DNA of 19,252 nt. Origin: DAOTXN01 sp034435435. Its GTDB lineage: Bacteria; Chloroflexota; Anaerolineae; S140-20. The translations under genes were made by a program, and so were the position numbers. The notes below the pieces were generated by a model. It was not told the origin of the DNA. It saw only the letters and a list, made by a program, of their open reading frames with translations, and did not search any database. The stretch is taken from the NCBI GenBank assembly GCA_034435435.1, contig DAOTXN010000168.1:1-19252 (forward strand), read 5' to 3'. How positions within the stretch are numbered: position 1 is the stretch's first letter; the number at the start of each line of letters is the position of its first letter. Shown piece after piece: positions 7,843-14,786 of the stretch.

Positions 7843-8451
7843 TCACTTGTGCTGCTCAAGCGCCTGCCGGATGGCGCGCACCTCGGTCAAAAGCGCACCC
7901 AGCACCCCGTCGGCAGACACACCTTGCCCCGCTTCCACCTCCGCAGCCGTTGGGGCCATCGCGCCCCGGAAACGGCGCAGCTCGTGCGCAACGAGGTCGT
8001 ACACTTCTTGAACGTTGGGCAGGCCCACTAGGTTCTCCTCGGCCCCGGTCGCGCCGCTCATCCCGGCGGTCTGGATGTTGAGCGAGCCGATGTTGAAGAA
8101 CCAGCGGTCGAATATGTCGCGGTTGATCTGGATGTTCGTCACTGTGCGATAGGGCACGTGTTTGACCGACTTGGTCCAGATGCCCACGTGCACGATCACC
8201 TCGTCGTCGTGCACCTCGTAGCTGAGGCTGCGATAGTAGGCTCCGATCAGGAACAACGCCGGCAGCCACCAGGCCACGTCGCTGGCGGCGACAATGAGCG
8301 TGATGAGCCAGACGACGTTGGAGTCTGTCTCTGGATCGAGGCTGACCAGCCCGCCGATGAGTAAACCGCTCAACAGAATGGTAAGGGCTAACAGATTAAT
8401 GCCCAGGCGCAACTTGCTTAAATATCGAGGGTTGGGGGTGAATTGCTTCAT
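7843..8451 (-). CDS. Bacterial PH-domain membrane protein (bPH2 type)
   Basis: A 202-residue protein. Two hydrophobic helices (about 17-37 and 47-71) are followed by a bPH2 (DUF304/YdbS-like, PF03703) domain at ~73-160. Family landmarks include Y-R-S-L-S-Y-E-V, the turn V-G-I-W-T-K, H-V-P-Y-R-T-V-T-N-I-Q-I and the L-N-I-Q-T-A-G strand. A flexible Ala/Glu-rich linker and a C-terminal amphipathic helix (~182-202) follow. Such proteins sit in the inner membrane with the PH fold in the cytoplasm; their molecular role is poorly known. The ATG at 8451 is chosen over the one at 8469 because a strong AAGGAGGT (8456-8463) lies 4 bases upstream. It precedes the ABC operon on the same strand but is separated by 99 bases, so co-transcription is uncertain. 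Confidence 0.85.
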   Translation of the reverse strand: MKQFTPNPRYLSKLRLGINLLALTILLSGLLIGGLVSLDPETDSNVVWLITLIVAASDVAWWLPALFLIGAYYRSLSYEVHDDEVIVHVGIWTKSVKHVPYRTVTNIQINRDIFDRWFFNIGSLNIQTAGMSGATGAEENLVGLPNVQEVYDLVAHELRRFRGAMAPTAAEVEAGQGVSADGVLGALLTEVRAIRQALEQHK

Positions 8452-8455
8452 CACA

Positions 8456-8463
8456 ACCTCCTT
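8456..8463 (-). promoter_or_regulatory. Strong Shine-Dalgarno deciding the PH-domain start
   Basis: AAGGAGGT on the minus strand, 4 bases before the ATG at 8451. This places the true start six codons inside the longest ORF. Confidence 0.75.
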
Positions 8464-8544
8464 GTGCATTCACCAGCGTCAATTGCCCCAAGCATACCTG
8501 AAGAGAGGGAGCGTTGAATGACCTCCTGCTCTCTTTTGGCTGAC

Positions 8545-8575
8545 AAAAAAACCGGGGTTCTGTTGGAACCCCGGT
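8545..8575 (-). terminator. Intrinsic terminator of the VanW-family gene
   Basis: A perfect 10-bp stem (ACCGGGGTTC 8551-8560 with GAACCCCGGT 8566-8575) and a 5-base loop are followed, on the minus strand, by a seven-T tract (8551-8545). It begins 7 bases after the VanW stop codon. This is a textbook factor-independent terminator. Confidence 0.92.
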
Positions 8576-8581
8576 CTCGAA

Positions 8582-10519
8582 TCACCCTTCTGTATCCTGC
8601 TCGTCCAGCCGGATCACATCGTGACCGGGCACTTCGGTGCCCGGCCCCACCAGATAGACCGCGTTCCAGGGGCGGAACTTGCTCTTGAATTCTTTGCGCT
8701 CGATCACGTCGCCGCTGGTCGCGCTGCGCACGGTGCGGGTAATCACTGCCGTCAGGCCATTGGTGGCCCATTCGATCTGCTTGATCTCGCCCGGCGCCAG
8801 CTCGGCATCCTCTTTGTACACCGCCTCGCCGTGCTCGATCACGTCGCTGACCACCGGCCCTTCCAGCTCGATCACCCGCCCAACGCCGGTGCTGTAAAAT
8901 TTGAATTGCAGCGCCGAGGTGTTCTGATTGACGTAGGTCTCGATGAGCAAGTGATAGGGTGTGTCGTTGACGAACTTTAAATCCACCAGCGGCGAGTAGA
9001 TGGTGGCGTCCATCCCCACCGGGCGGTTGCCCTGCTCGTAATAACCCACCCGGTAGGCGTGCGCCCAGCGCTCGACGACGGGAAAACCGCCCCAAAAGGC
9101 TGCGCCAAAGGCCGTGCTCGAAACCTGGCAAATCCCGCCGCCCACGTCGGGGATGGTCTCGTTGCCAAAGATGATCAGCGACTCGTCGTAGCCTTCTTCC
9201 TTGGTCACCTCGCCTAGCCACTCGTTGAAAGAGAAAACCTGGCCCGGTTTGATGACGATGCCATGAAATTTGCGGGCGGCCACCTGGATATTGTTTCGCC
9301 GCCCTTCCGACGATCCGGCAAAATAAGAGACGTGCGACACCACCAGTTCGGTGACGCCCAGCTCTTCCGCCGTCGTGTTTTCGTTAAACTCGGCCGGCAC
9401 CACTTGTGCAGCCAGGGCCACGCGCCGCTCGGTCCCAAGCGCCTGGGTGTTGATGCGGGCCAACGTCGCCTCGACATCCAGCGCCAGACCGTCGCTGCTG
9501 GGGGCGATCACTTCCAATTGGCGGGTATCGTCGTTAAAGATAAAACGGGCGTTGGAGGCGGTGCGCGAAATCACCTGGCTGATGGGCGCCAGAAATGCGC
9601 CCAAGGCCTCCTGGTCCAGCGCCACATCCAGCCGCACGCTGCCATCGTCGCCCACAGGCGTTTCCTTGAGCACTAGCAGCGCGGCCAGGTTTTCGCGCGA
9701 GAGCGTCCAGGGGCCGGGGATGGTCTCGGCTGTGCCTGAAACGACCTGGGTATAAAGCTCGCTTTCGATGTACAGCGTGATGGGTTGGCTGGTGATCAAT
9801 TGAGCCTGGTCGTGGGCGATGGCCGCATCAATCACACGGGGGAACGTTTCTTTGACCACCAGGCTCACTTCACGCCGGTCGAGCTGGCCGGCCGTCTGGC
9901 GCAAAGCAGCCAGGGTGGCCTCCACGTTCAGTTGCCGCCCAACCTGAGCGCGGGTTTCAAAAATCTCCAGCCCGCGCCAGTTCAACTCGGCGTCTTGCAC
10001 CGGGCGGTAGATGTCCTGAGCCAGTTGCTCAAGATAGCGCCGCGCCGCTGCCTCGTCGTACAAAATCACCGGGGCGACCTGTATCCCGTTGGCAGCCACG
10101 CGCAGTTGCTCGCCCCAGTTCCAGGCCGTCGAACCGGACCGCCCCACTGCGAAAGCCGCTTCTGCCGTCGCGCCGGCATCGAGCGAGATACCCAGAGTTG
10201 CCGGCTCGGCCGTCCAGGTCTGTTGCCCGTCGCGCAACACCCACGCCGACTGCAGACTCGCAAAGTAATCGGCCAGCACGGTTTGCGCTTCGACCCGGTT
10301 CAGCCCGCCCAGGTCGAGATGCCACACCCGTACCCCACGGTGGATGCGGTCGCTGTAATGCACTTGGTAACTGACAAAACCTACGCTCAGCACCCCTAAC
10401 AGTCCGAGCAAGGCAAAGCCCAACGCCATTCCCAGACGCCACAAACGGCGAGGAATCCGCCGCGACCGGGGCCTGGTCGTCCTCATCGGACTGGGTTGGG
10501 TGACATCGCTGACCGACAT
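8582..10519 (-). CDS. VanW-family cell-envelope protein
   Basis: A 645-residue protein. An Arg-rich N-terminus (Arg14-Arg28) leads into one membrane helix (~29-51), placing the rest outside the cytoplasm. Two regions resembling the PG_binding_4 domain lie at ~80-200 and ~240-372, each containing an L-D-V/N-V-E-A-T-L-A segment. The VanW domain (~397-530) carries R-R-x-N-I-Q-V-A-A, P-G-Q-V-F-S-F-N, V-G-G-G-I-C-Q-V-S-S-T (459-469) and the G-M-D-A-T-I-Y-S-P strand. A G5-like tail (~550-620) ends it. VanW proteins are found with vancomycin-resistance clusters but are widespread without them; a peptidoglycan-binding or wall role is inferred, not proven. No other van genes are here. It has its own promoter and terminator, so it is likely monocistronic, and it diverges from the SUMF1-type protein. 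Confidence 0.92.
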   Translation of the reverse strand: MSVSDVTQPSPMRTTRPRSRRIPRRLWRLGMALGFALLGLLGVLSVGFVSYQVHYSDRIHRGVRVWHLDLGGLNRVEAQTVLADYFASLQSAWVLRDGQQTWTAEPATLGISLDAGATAEAAFAVGRSGSTAWNWGEQLRVAANGIQVAPVILYDEAAARRYLEQLAQDIYRPVQDAELNWRGLEIFETRAQVGRQLNVEATLAALRQTAGQLDRREVSLVVKETFPRVIDAAIAHDQAQLITSQPITLYIESELYTQVVSGTAETIPGPWTLSRENLAALLVLKETPVGDDGSVRLDVALDQEALGAFLAPISQVISRTASNARFIFNDDTRQLEVIAPSSDGLALDVEATLARINTQALGTERRVALAAQVVPAEFNENTTAEELGVTELVVSHVSYFAGSSEGRRNNIQVAARKFHGIVIKPGQVFSFNEWLGEVTKEEGYDESLIIFGNETIPDVGGGICQVSSTAFGAAFWGGFPVVERWAHAYRVGYYEQGNRPVGMDATIYSPLVDLKFVNDTPYHLLIETYVNQNTSALQFKFYSTGVGRVIELEGPVVSDVIEHGEAVYKEDAELAPGEIKQIEWATNGLTAVITRTVRSATSGDVIERKEFKSKFRPWNAVYLVGPGTEVPGHDVIRLDEQDTEG

Positions 10520-10569
10520 TTCTCTTACACGACCGCCAATAACTGAAAACGGATGGCTGACCGCTCATA

Positions 10570-10598
10570 ATAATAGCACAGTCGTTTCACTCTGTCCA
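10570..10598 (-). promoter_or_regulatory. Sigma-70 promoter of the VanW-family gene
   Basis: On the minus strand, -35 TGGACA (10593-10598, 5 of 6) is separated by exactly 17 bases from -10 TATTAT (10570-10575, 5 of 6). The predicted start near 10563 gives a leader of about 45 bases to the ATG at 10519. A weak AAGAGA lies just before the start codon. Confidence 0.7.
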
Positions 10599-10627
10599 TA
10601 GGCTTTTCGGGAGGAAACTGGCTCTGG

Positions 10628-10644
10628 CAGAAACCCGGTTTCTG
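10628..10644. repeat. Short REP-like palindrome CAGAAACC-C-GGTTTCTG
   Basis: An 8-bp perfect inverted repeat around a single central base, in the divergent gap between the VanW and SUMF1-type genes. It is upstream of the VanW -35 box, so it is not a terminator of either gene. Its form suggests a dispersed palindromic repeat, but no second copy lies in this window. Confidence 0.5.
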
Positions 10645-10736
10645 TGCTACCATGCGCTGCGATACACACAGCCTACCGCATCCACCCATCCGATCTGTAA
10701 GAATATGCGCCGTACTCAGTTGACAGGGAGTAAGAC

Positions 10737-12830
10737 ATGGCCTCACGTGCTGTTGGTTATCTGGGGCATAGGGACGCGCTTTATCGCGCCCTGGCTATGA
10801 CCCTCGCGTTCCTGCTCGTTCTGCTGGCGGCAAATTGCGCGCCGCCCGTCAGGCAATCCACGTCAACGGCCTTCCCCACCTCTCCGCCCGCGCCGTCACA
10901 AGCGCCCGCCGGGGATCAGCCCGACAACGTCATCAAACAATCCACCGAATCGCTGGCCAAGGCCTTGCGGCTGGGCGTAGACCAGGTCACACTGGTTTCC
11001 ATGCAACGCCAGGATTTCCCCGACGCCGCCCTGGGCTGCGCCCAACCTGGCGAATCGGCTGCCGCCGTCATTACGCCGGGTTATCGAGTGGTGTTGGGAG
11101 TGGGCGACAGTTTATACGAGCTTCACACCAATCTGAACGGCACAATGGTGCGCTGTCTGCCGACAGAAGAAGCAGTAGTGGGCCTGCCTAACCTCACCCC
11201 GGTCACCCCTACCGGCAGCCCGGTTGCCCCATCCACTCCGTCGCCCGCCGCGACCCCCGACGACGGCATCGACAAAACCCAGGTGCAGGTCGTCGGGGCG
11301 GCTCTGAAAACCAAAGACTATGCCCGGCTACAAGAGGCCATGTCTGAAAACTTTTGGCTGGGTTTTTACGCTTCCGAAGCCGGTCAGGTGACGCCCGAAG
11401 ACGCTATCGAAAAATTGCAAGAGCTTTACCTAGAACCGGGCCTGGTGCGCGTGTATCCGCAGGTCAGCGTGGAAAAGCTGCTGCCCGACTGGACCAGCGC
11501 CGCGCCTTACGCCCGCTTTGTCTACTCCAGCGGCTGGGGGGAGAGTCAAAAGGACGACGCCATTCTGCTCTTTTCGGAACAAGGCAACGCACTCTACTGG
11601 GCTGGGCTGTTCTACGTCTTTGACGGCCTGAAAGAGACTGCTTATGGCGACAACGCTGGCCAATTGCCCCCCTCACCAGCCGAGAGCTTGGGCGCCATGG
11701 CCGCGGCCATCGAGAGCAAAGATTACGCTGCACTGAAAGCCCTGGCGACGACGCCTGCTTTTCTCGGCTTCTACCGGTCAGAAGCCAGTCAACTATCGCC
11801 CGAGGCCTTTGTCGAGGGAGTGAAGGAGTATTTGGAACCGGGCGAGGTAAAAGTGCGCCTGGACGTGGACGTGGTCCGCCTGCTGCCCGACTGGACCGTC
11901 GAGCCGCCCTGCGACGATGTGCTCTACTCCACCGGCTGGGGCGAAGATCAAACCGACGATGGCATCTTGTGCCTGCGCGACGAGGCCGGCAAGCTGCGTT
12001 GGGGCGGTCTGCTCTACATTTTTAGCCACTTGAAAGAGAACGCCTACGCCGAGCCGGTCCCCTCCGCAGAGAAAGAAACACCCCAGATCGAGGGCATGGT
12101 CTACATCCCGCCTGGCCCGTTCTTGCGCGGCAGCAGCGCCAGCGACATTGGATCAGTACAGGCTCAATGTGTGTCTCTGGATGCAGGCTGCCAGGTCGGC
12201 CAGTTCGAAGACGAAGGCCCCCAACGTGAGATCACATTATCAGGTTTTTACATCGACCAGACCGAGGTCACCGTGGCGCAGTTTAAAGCATTCGTCGCGG
12301 CCACCGGCTATCAGACCACCTCCGAAGCCAAAGGCGACGCCATCCAATACACCTGGCGCAGTTTTGACACGCCCGAGCGCCAGAATCACCCCGTGCGCTG
12401 GATGAGCTGGCACGACGCCAATGCCTATTGCCAGTGGGCCGGCAAGCGCCTGCCCACCGAAGCCGAGTGGGAAAAAGCCGCCCGTGGGGCGGAGGGCTTG
12501 ATCTTTCCCTGGGGCAATGTGTGGGACCAGACCCGCGTGCCCCAGGGCGACACGGCCGCCGTAGATGCCTTTCCCAACGGGGCCAGCCCCTACGGAGTGC
12601 TGGGCATGGCCGGGGGGGTATGGGAATGGGTCGCCGACTGGTATGATTCCTTCTACTACCAAGCCAGCCCGGCTGCCGACCCCCCTGGCCCAGGCCAGAC
12701 CCGCGACAAGGTGTTGCGCGGCGGCGCGTTTGGCAACGTGTTTTGGAAATTGCGCGCCACCCATCGACACTTTGGCGGCGCGGACGGCTATTCACAAGAC
12801 CACGGTTTTCGCTGCGCGCGAGACGAGTAG
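10737..12830 (+). CDS. Secreted multidomain protein with twin repeats and SUMF1/FGE-like domain
   Basis: A 697-residue protein. The signal segment (~20-32) ends in A-A-N-C, a non-canonical lipobox with Cys34, followed by a Ser/Thr/Pro-rich linker. Residues ~65-140 form a module with F-P-D-A-A-L-G-C, V-I-T-P-G-Y-R-V-V-L and L-Y-E-L-H-T-N, a pattern I associate with Chloroflexota secreted proteins. Two homologous ~120-residue repeats follow (~184-304 and ~317-437), sharing A-I/L-x-x-K-D-Y-A, L-G-F-Y-x-S-E-A, L-L-P-D-W-T, S-x-G-W-G-E and L-K-E-x-A-Y. The last part (~452-695) is a SUMF1/FGE-sulfatase fold (PF03781): G-M-V-Y-I-P-P-G, Y-I-D-Q-T-E-V-T, R-L-P-T-E-A-E-W-E and W-E-W-V-A-D-W-Y. The catalytic cysteines expected near R-G-G-A-F-G-N-V-F-W are absent, so formylglycine synthesis is unlikely. 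GGGAG precedes the ATG at 10737 by 7 bases. Confidence 0.87.
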   Translation: MASRAVGYLGHRDALYRALAMTLAFLLVLLAANCAPPVRQSTSTAFPTSPPAPSQAPAGDQPDNVIKQSTESLAKALRLGVDQVTLVSMQRQDFPDAALGCAQPGESAAAVITPGYRVVLGVGDSLYELHTNLNGTMVRCLPTEEAVVGLPNLTPVTPTGSPVAPSTPSPAATPDDGIDKTQVQVVGAALKTKDYARLQEAMSENFWLGFYASEAGQVTPEDAIEKLQELYLEPGLVRVYPQVSVEKLLPDWTSAAPYARFVYSSGWGESQKDDAILLFSEQGNALYWAGLFYVFDGLKETAYGDNAGQLPPSPAESLGAMAAAIESKDYAALKALATTPAFLGFYRSEASQLSPEAFVEGVKEYLEPGEVKVRLDVDVVRLLPDWTVEPPCDDVLYSTGWGEDQTDDGILCLRDEAGKLRWGGLLYIFSHLKENAYAEPVPSAEKETPQIEGMVYIPPGPFLRGSSASDIGSVQAQCVSLDAGCQVGQFEDEGPQREITLSGFYIDQTEVTVAQFKAFVAATGYQTTSEAKGDAIQYTWRSFDTPERQNHPVRWMSWHDANAYCQWAGKRLPTEAEWEKAARGAEGLIFPWGNVWDQTRVPQGDTAAVDAFPNGASPYGVLGMAGGVWEWVADWYDSFYYQASPAADPPGPGQTRDKVLRGGAFGNVFWKLRATHRHFGGADGYSQDHGFRCARDE

Positions 12831-12853
12831 AGCAGCGTTGCGCAACCAACCTG

Positions 12854-12888
12854 GCCCGGCGGTGTTTTTTTAATAGAACGCGCCGGGC
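12854..12888. other. 8-bp inverted repeat around a T7 tract in the sigma leader
   Basis: GCCCGGCG (12854-12861) pairs with CGCCGGGC (12881-12888). The T-run lies in the 19-base loop rather than after the stem, so this is not a normal intrinsic terminator. It sits between the SUMF1-type stop and the sigma-factor ribosome binding site; its role is unknown. Confidence 0.4.
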
Positions 12889-12911
12889 TTGTCACGACAC
12901 GGGAGGATCGG

Positions 12912-13493
12912 GTGACAAGCACGGACAACGACACCGAGCTGGTCGCACAAGCCAAACAGGACCCCACGGCCTTTGGCGCGCTCTATGAGCGTTACGTGCA
13001 CAAGATTTACAATTACATCTATTATCGGGTGGGCAATCACCAGGACGCCGAAGACCTGACAGCCCGCACTTTTATGCGGGCGCTGCGTCACATTCGCCAT
13101 TACGAAGACCGGGGCGCGCCCGTATCGGCCTGGTTCTATCGCATTGCGCACAATCTGGTCGCCAACTGGCACCGCGATCAAGGCCGGCGGCCTATTGTTG
13201 CGTTGGATGTCGTCGCGCCCGACGATAACCTGGAACCGGCTGGCTCGCCCGAGGCAAGCGCCGTGACCCACGAGGATCGAGAACGATTGCTGGCTGTGGT
13301 GCGACGCCTGCCCGCCGACCGCCAGAAATTACTCTTGCTCAAATTCGTGGAGCGCATGCCCAACGCTGAAATTGGCGACATTATGGAGCGAACCGAGGGA
13401 GCTATCAAATCACTTTACCATCGTACGCTGGTGGCTTTGCGCCAGGAGCTTGCCGGGCAGTCTGAGAATTCAGACGCAAAGGATACAGAATGA
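12912..13493 (+). CDS. ECF-type RNA polymerase sigma factor
   Basis: A 193-residue group 4 (ECF) sigma factor that directs RNA polymerase to a specific promoter set. Region 2 (~21-91) contains L-Y-E-R-Y-V, Y-Y-R-V-G-N-x-x-D-A-E-D-L-T and W-F-Y-R-I-A-H-N; region 4 (~125-180) has the helix-turn-helix L-P-A-D-R-Q-K-L-L-L-L and N-A-E-I-G-D-I-M-x-x-T-E-G-A-I-K-S-L-Y-H-R. Regions 1 and 3 are missing, as expected for ECF. Start is GTG at 12912 with GGGAGG 5 bases upstream. The stop overlaps the start of the DegV gene (ATGA, 13490-13493), implying translational coupling. No canonical anti-sigma gene is adjacent; the small membrane protein two genes on is a candidate. Confidence 0.93.
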   Translation: MTSTDNDTELVAQAKQDPTAFGALYERYVHKIYNYIYYRVGNHQDAEDLTARTFMRALRHIRHYEDRGAPVSAWFYRIAHNLVANWHRDQGRRPIVALDVVAPDDNLEPAGSPEASAVTHEDRERLLAVVRRLPADRQKLLLLKFVERMPNAEIGDIMERTEGAIKSLYHRTLVALRQELAGQSENSDAKDTE

Positions 13494-14335
13494 TTCAAAT
13501 CATCACCGATAGCACGTGCGACCTGCCGCAGCATTATGTTGACCGCTACCGCATCCGGGTTGTGCCCATCGTCATTCACTTTGGCGAAGAGACTTTTCTG
13601 GACAACGTCACCATTGACCGACCAACTTTTTATCGCCTCATAGAAGAACGCAGGATGTTGCCCAAAACCTCTCAACCGTCGCCGGGCGACCTGGCCGACG
13701 TTTATCGTTCGGTCGCAGCGACGGGAGAGAGCGATCAGATCCTCTCTATTCACGTCACCGGCAAGCTCAGCGGTACGTGCCGCTCGGCCCAGATGGCCGC
13801 CGACATGGTGCGAGACGAGATCGCCGTGGGGGTGTTCGATAGCCTGGGCGGCTCGGCAGGGCTGGGGTTTATGTGCATCGAGGCGGCGCGCATGGCCGAG
13901 GCAGGCGCGTCGCTGGCCGAGATTATCGCTCGCCTGGAATACATGCGCAACGAGATCAACATCTTTTTAACCCTGTCCGATTTGCACTTTGCTCAAATGA
14001 GCGGGCGTGTGGGCAAGCTGCAAGGCACGCTGGCCTCCCTGCTCAACGTCAAGCCGATCATTTTTCTTCAGGATGGCATCCTCGACATGTTGGAACGCGT
14101 GCGCACCCGTCGCCGGGCCATCGACCGCATGCTCGAGCTGACCGCCGAACGCGTGGGCAGCGCCCCGGTCAACCTGGGCATCGTGCACGCCGAGATACCC
14201 CAGGAGGCCGAGACCTTGATGGCTCAGGCCCGAAATATGTTCAATTGCCAGGAGAGTTACGTCAACGACCTGGCGCTGGGGCTGGCCGTGCAATTCGGAC
14301 CTGGTACGCTGGGGGTCGTCACCTACCGCGTCTGA
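13490..14335 (+). CDS. DegV family fatty-acid-binding protein
   Basis: A 281-residue cytoplasmic DegV/FakB-fold protein. Landmarks are the opening I-I-T-D-S-T-C-D-L-P (residues 4-13), V-V-P-I-V-I-H-F, T-S-Q-P-S-P-G-D, the ligand-site segment H-V-T-G-K-L-S-G-T-C-R-S-A, and the closing G-L-A-V-Q-F-G-P-G-T-L-G-V-V. Proteins of this family bind one fatty acid; in Firmicutes FakB presents it to the kinase FakA to make acyl phosphate. No FakA-like kinase is visible here. It overlaps the sigma-factor gene by four bases and is followed by a small membrane protein, then a FabH gene, so a lipid-related role fits the context (inference). Length is normal for the family. Confidence 0.93.
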   Translation: MIQIITDSTCDLPQHYVDRYRIRVVPIVIHFGEETFLDNVTIDRPTFYRLIEERRMLPKTSQPSPGDLADVYRSVAATGESDQILSIHVTGKLSGTCRSAQMAADMVRDEIAVGVFDSLGGSAGLGFMCIEAARMAEAGASLAEIIARLEYMRNEINIFLTLSDLHFAQMSGRVGKLQGTLASLLNVKPIIFLQDGILDMLERVRTRRRAIDRMLELTAERVGSAPVNLGIVHAEIPQEAETLMAQARNMFNCQESYVNDLALGLAVQFGPGTLGVVTYRV

Positions 14336-14351
14336 TGGGGAAGGATGGGAC

Positions 14352-14741
14352 ATGGACACACAGATCGAACAAGAGATTTTGGCGGCGCACGCCGAGCGCC
14401 TGAACGCCGGGCTGGTAGGGCGGGACGCCTACCCTCCTATGGCCCTAGATCAACAACAGATATTGGAGCCGCTCCTGCAACTGGCCGAACAACTGTATAA
14501 AGTGCTGGTGCCGGTGCACCCGTCGCCGGCGTTTGTGCAAAAGCTGGGGCAAGAATTGGCCCAGGCCGCCGTCTGGGGTCAACTGTCCCTTCTACAACGC
14601 TATCGCCGGGCCATTGTCCTGGGTGTAGCGACGCTCGGCTCTGCCTTCTCGCTGGCAGGGCTGGTGTTATTCTACGTGTTCCGTCGTCGAGATAGCCTTC
14701 CCACGGCGCCGGCGGCGTTACCTGTGGCCGAGATACACTGA
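14352..14741 (+). CDS. Small single-pass membrane protein, unknown function
   Basis: 129 residues with no family I can name. The first ~85 residues are predicted cytoplasmic and helical, including L-L-Q-L-A-E-Q-L and P-S-P-A-F-V-Q-K-L-G-Q-E-L-A-Q-A. One membrane helix (~88-110) is followed by R-R-R and a short Pro/Ala-rich tail. The layout (soluble helical N-terminus, one C-terminal membrane helix) and the P-S-P-A-F-x-x-x-L segment resemble membrane-bound anti-sigma-type proteins encoded near ECF factors, but there is no zinc motif or ASD signature, so this is only a suggestion. GGAAGGAT precedes the ATG at 14352. It is close to DegV upstream and FabH downstream, consistent with one operon. 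Confidence 0.75.
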   Translation: MDTQIEQEILAAHAERLNAGLVGRDAYPPMALDQQQILEPLLQLAEQLYKVLVPVHPSPAFVQKLGQELAQAAVWGQLSLLQRYRRAIVLGVATLGSAFSLAGLVLFYVFRRRDSLPTAPAALPVAEIH

Positions 14742-14786
14742 GGTGCAAATACGTGCGTCGCACGTCAATTGAGGATAGGAGGCAGA

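Noticed and set aside
10720..10725. TTGACA as a -35 box for the SUMF1-type gene
   Set aside because: It lies only 12 bases before the ATG, and no -10 box is found at the proper distance.
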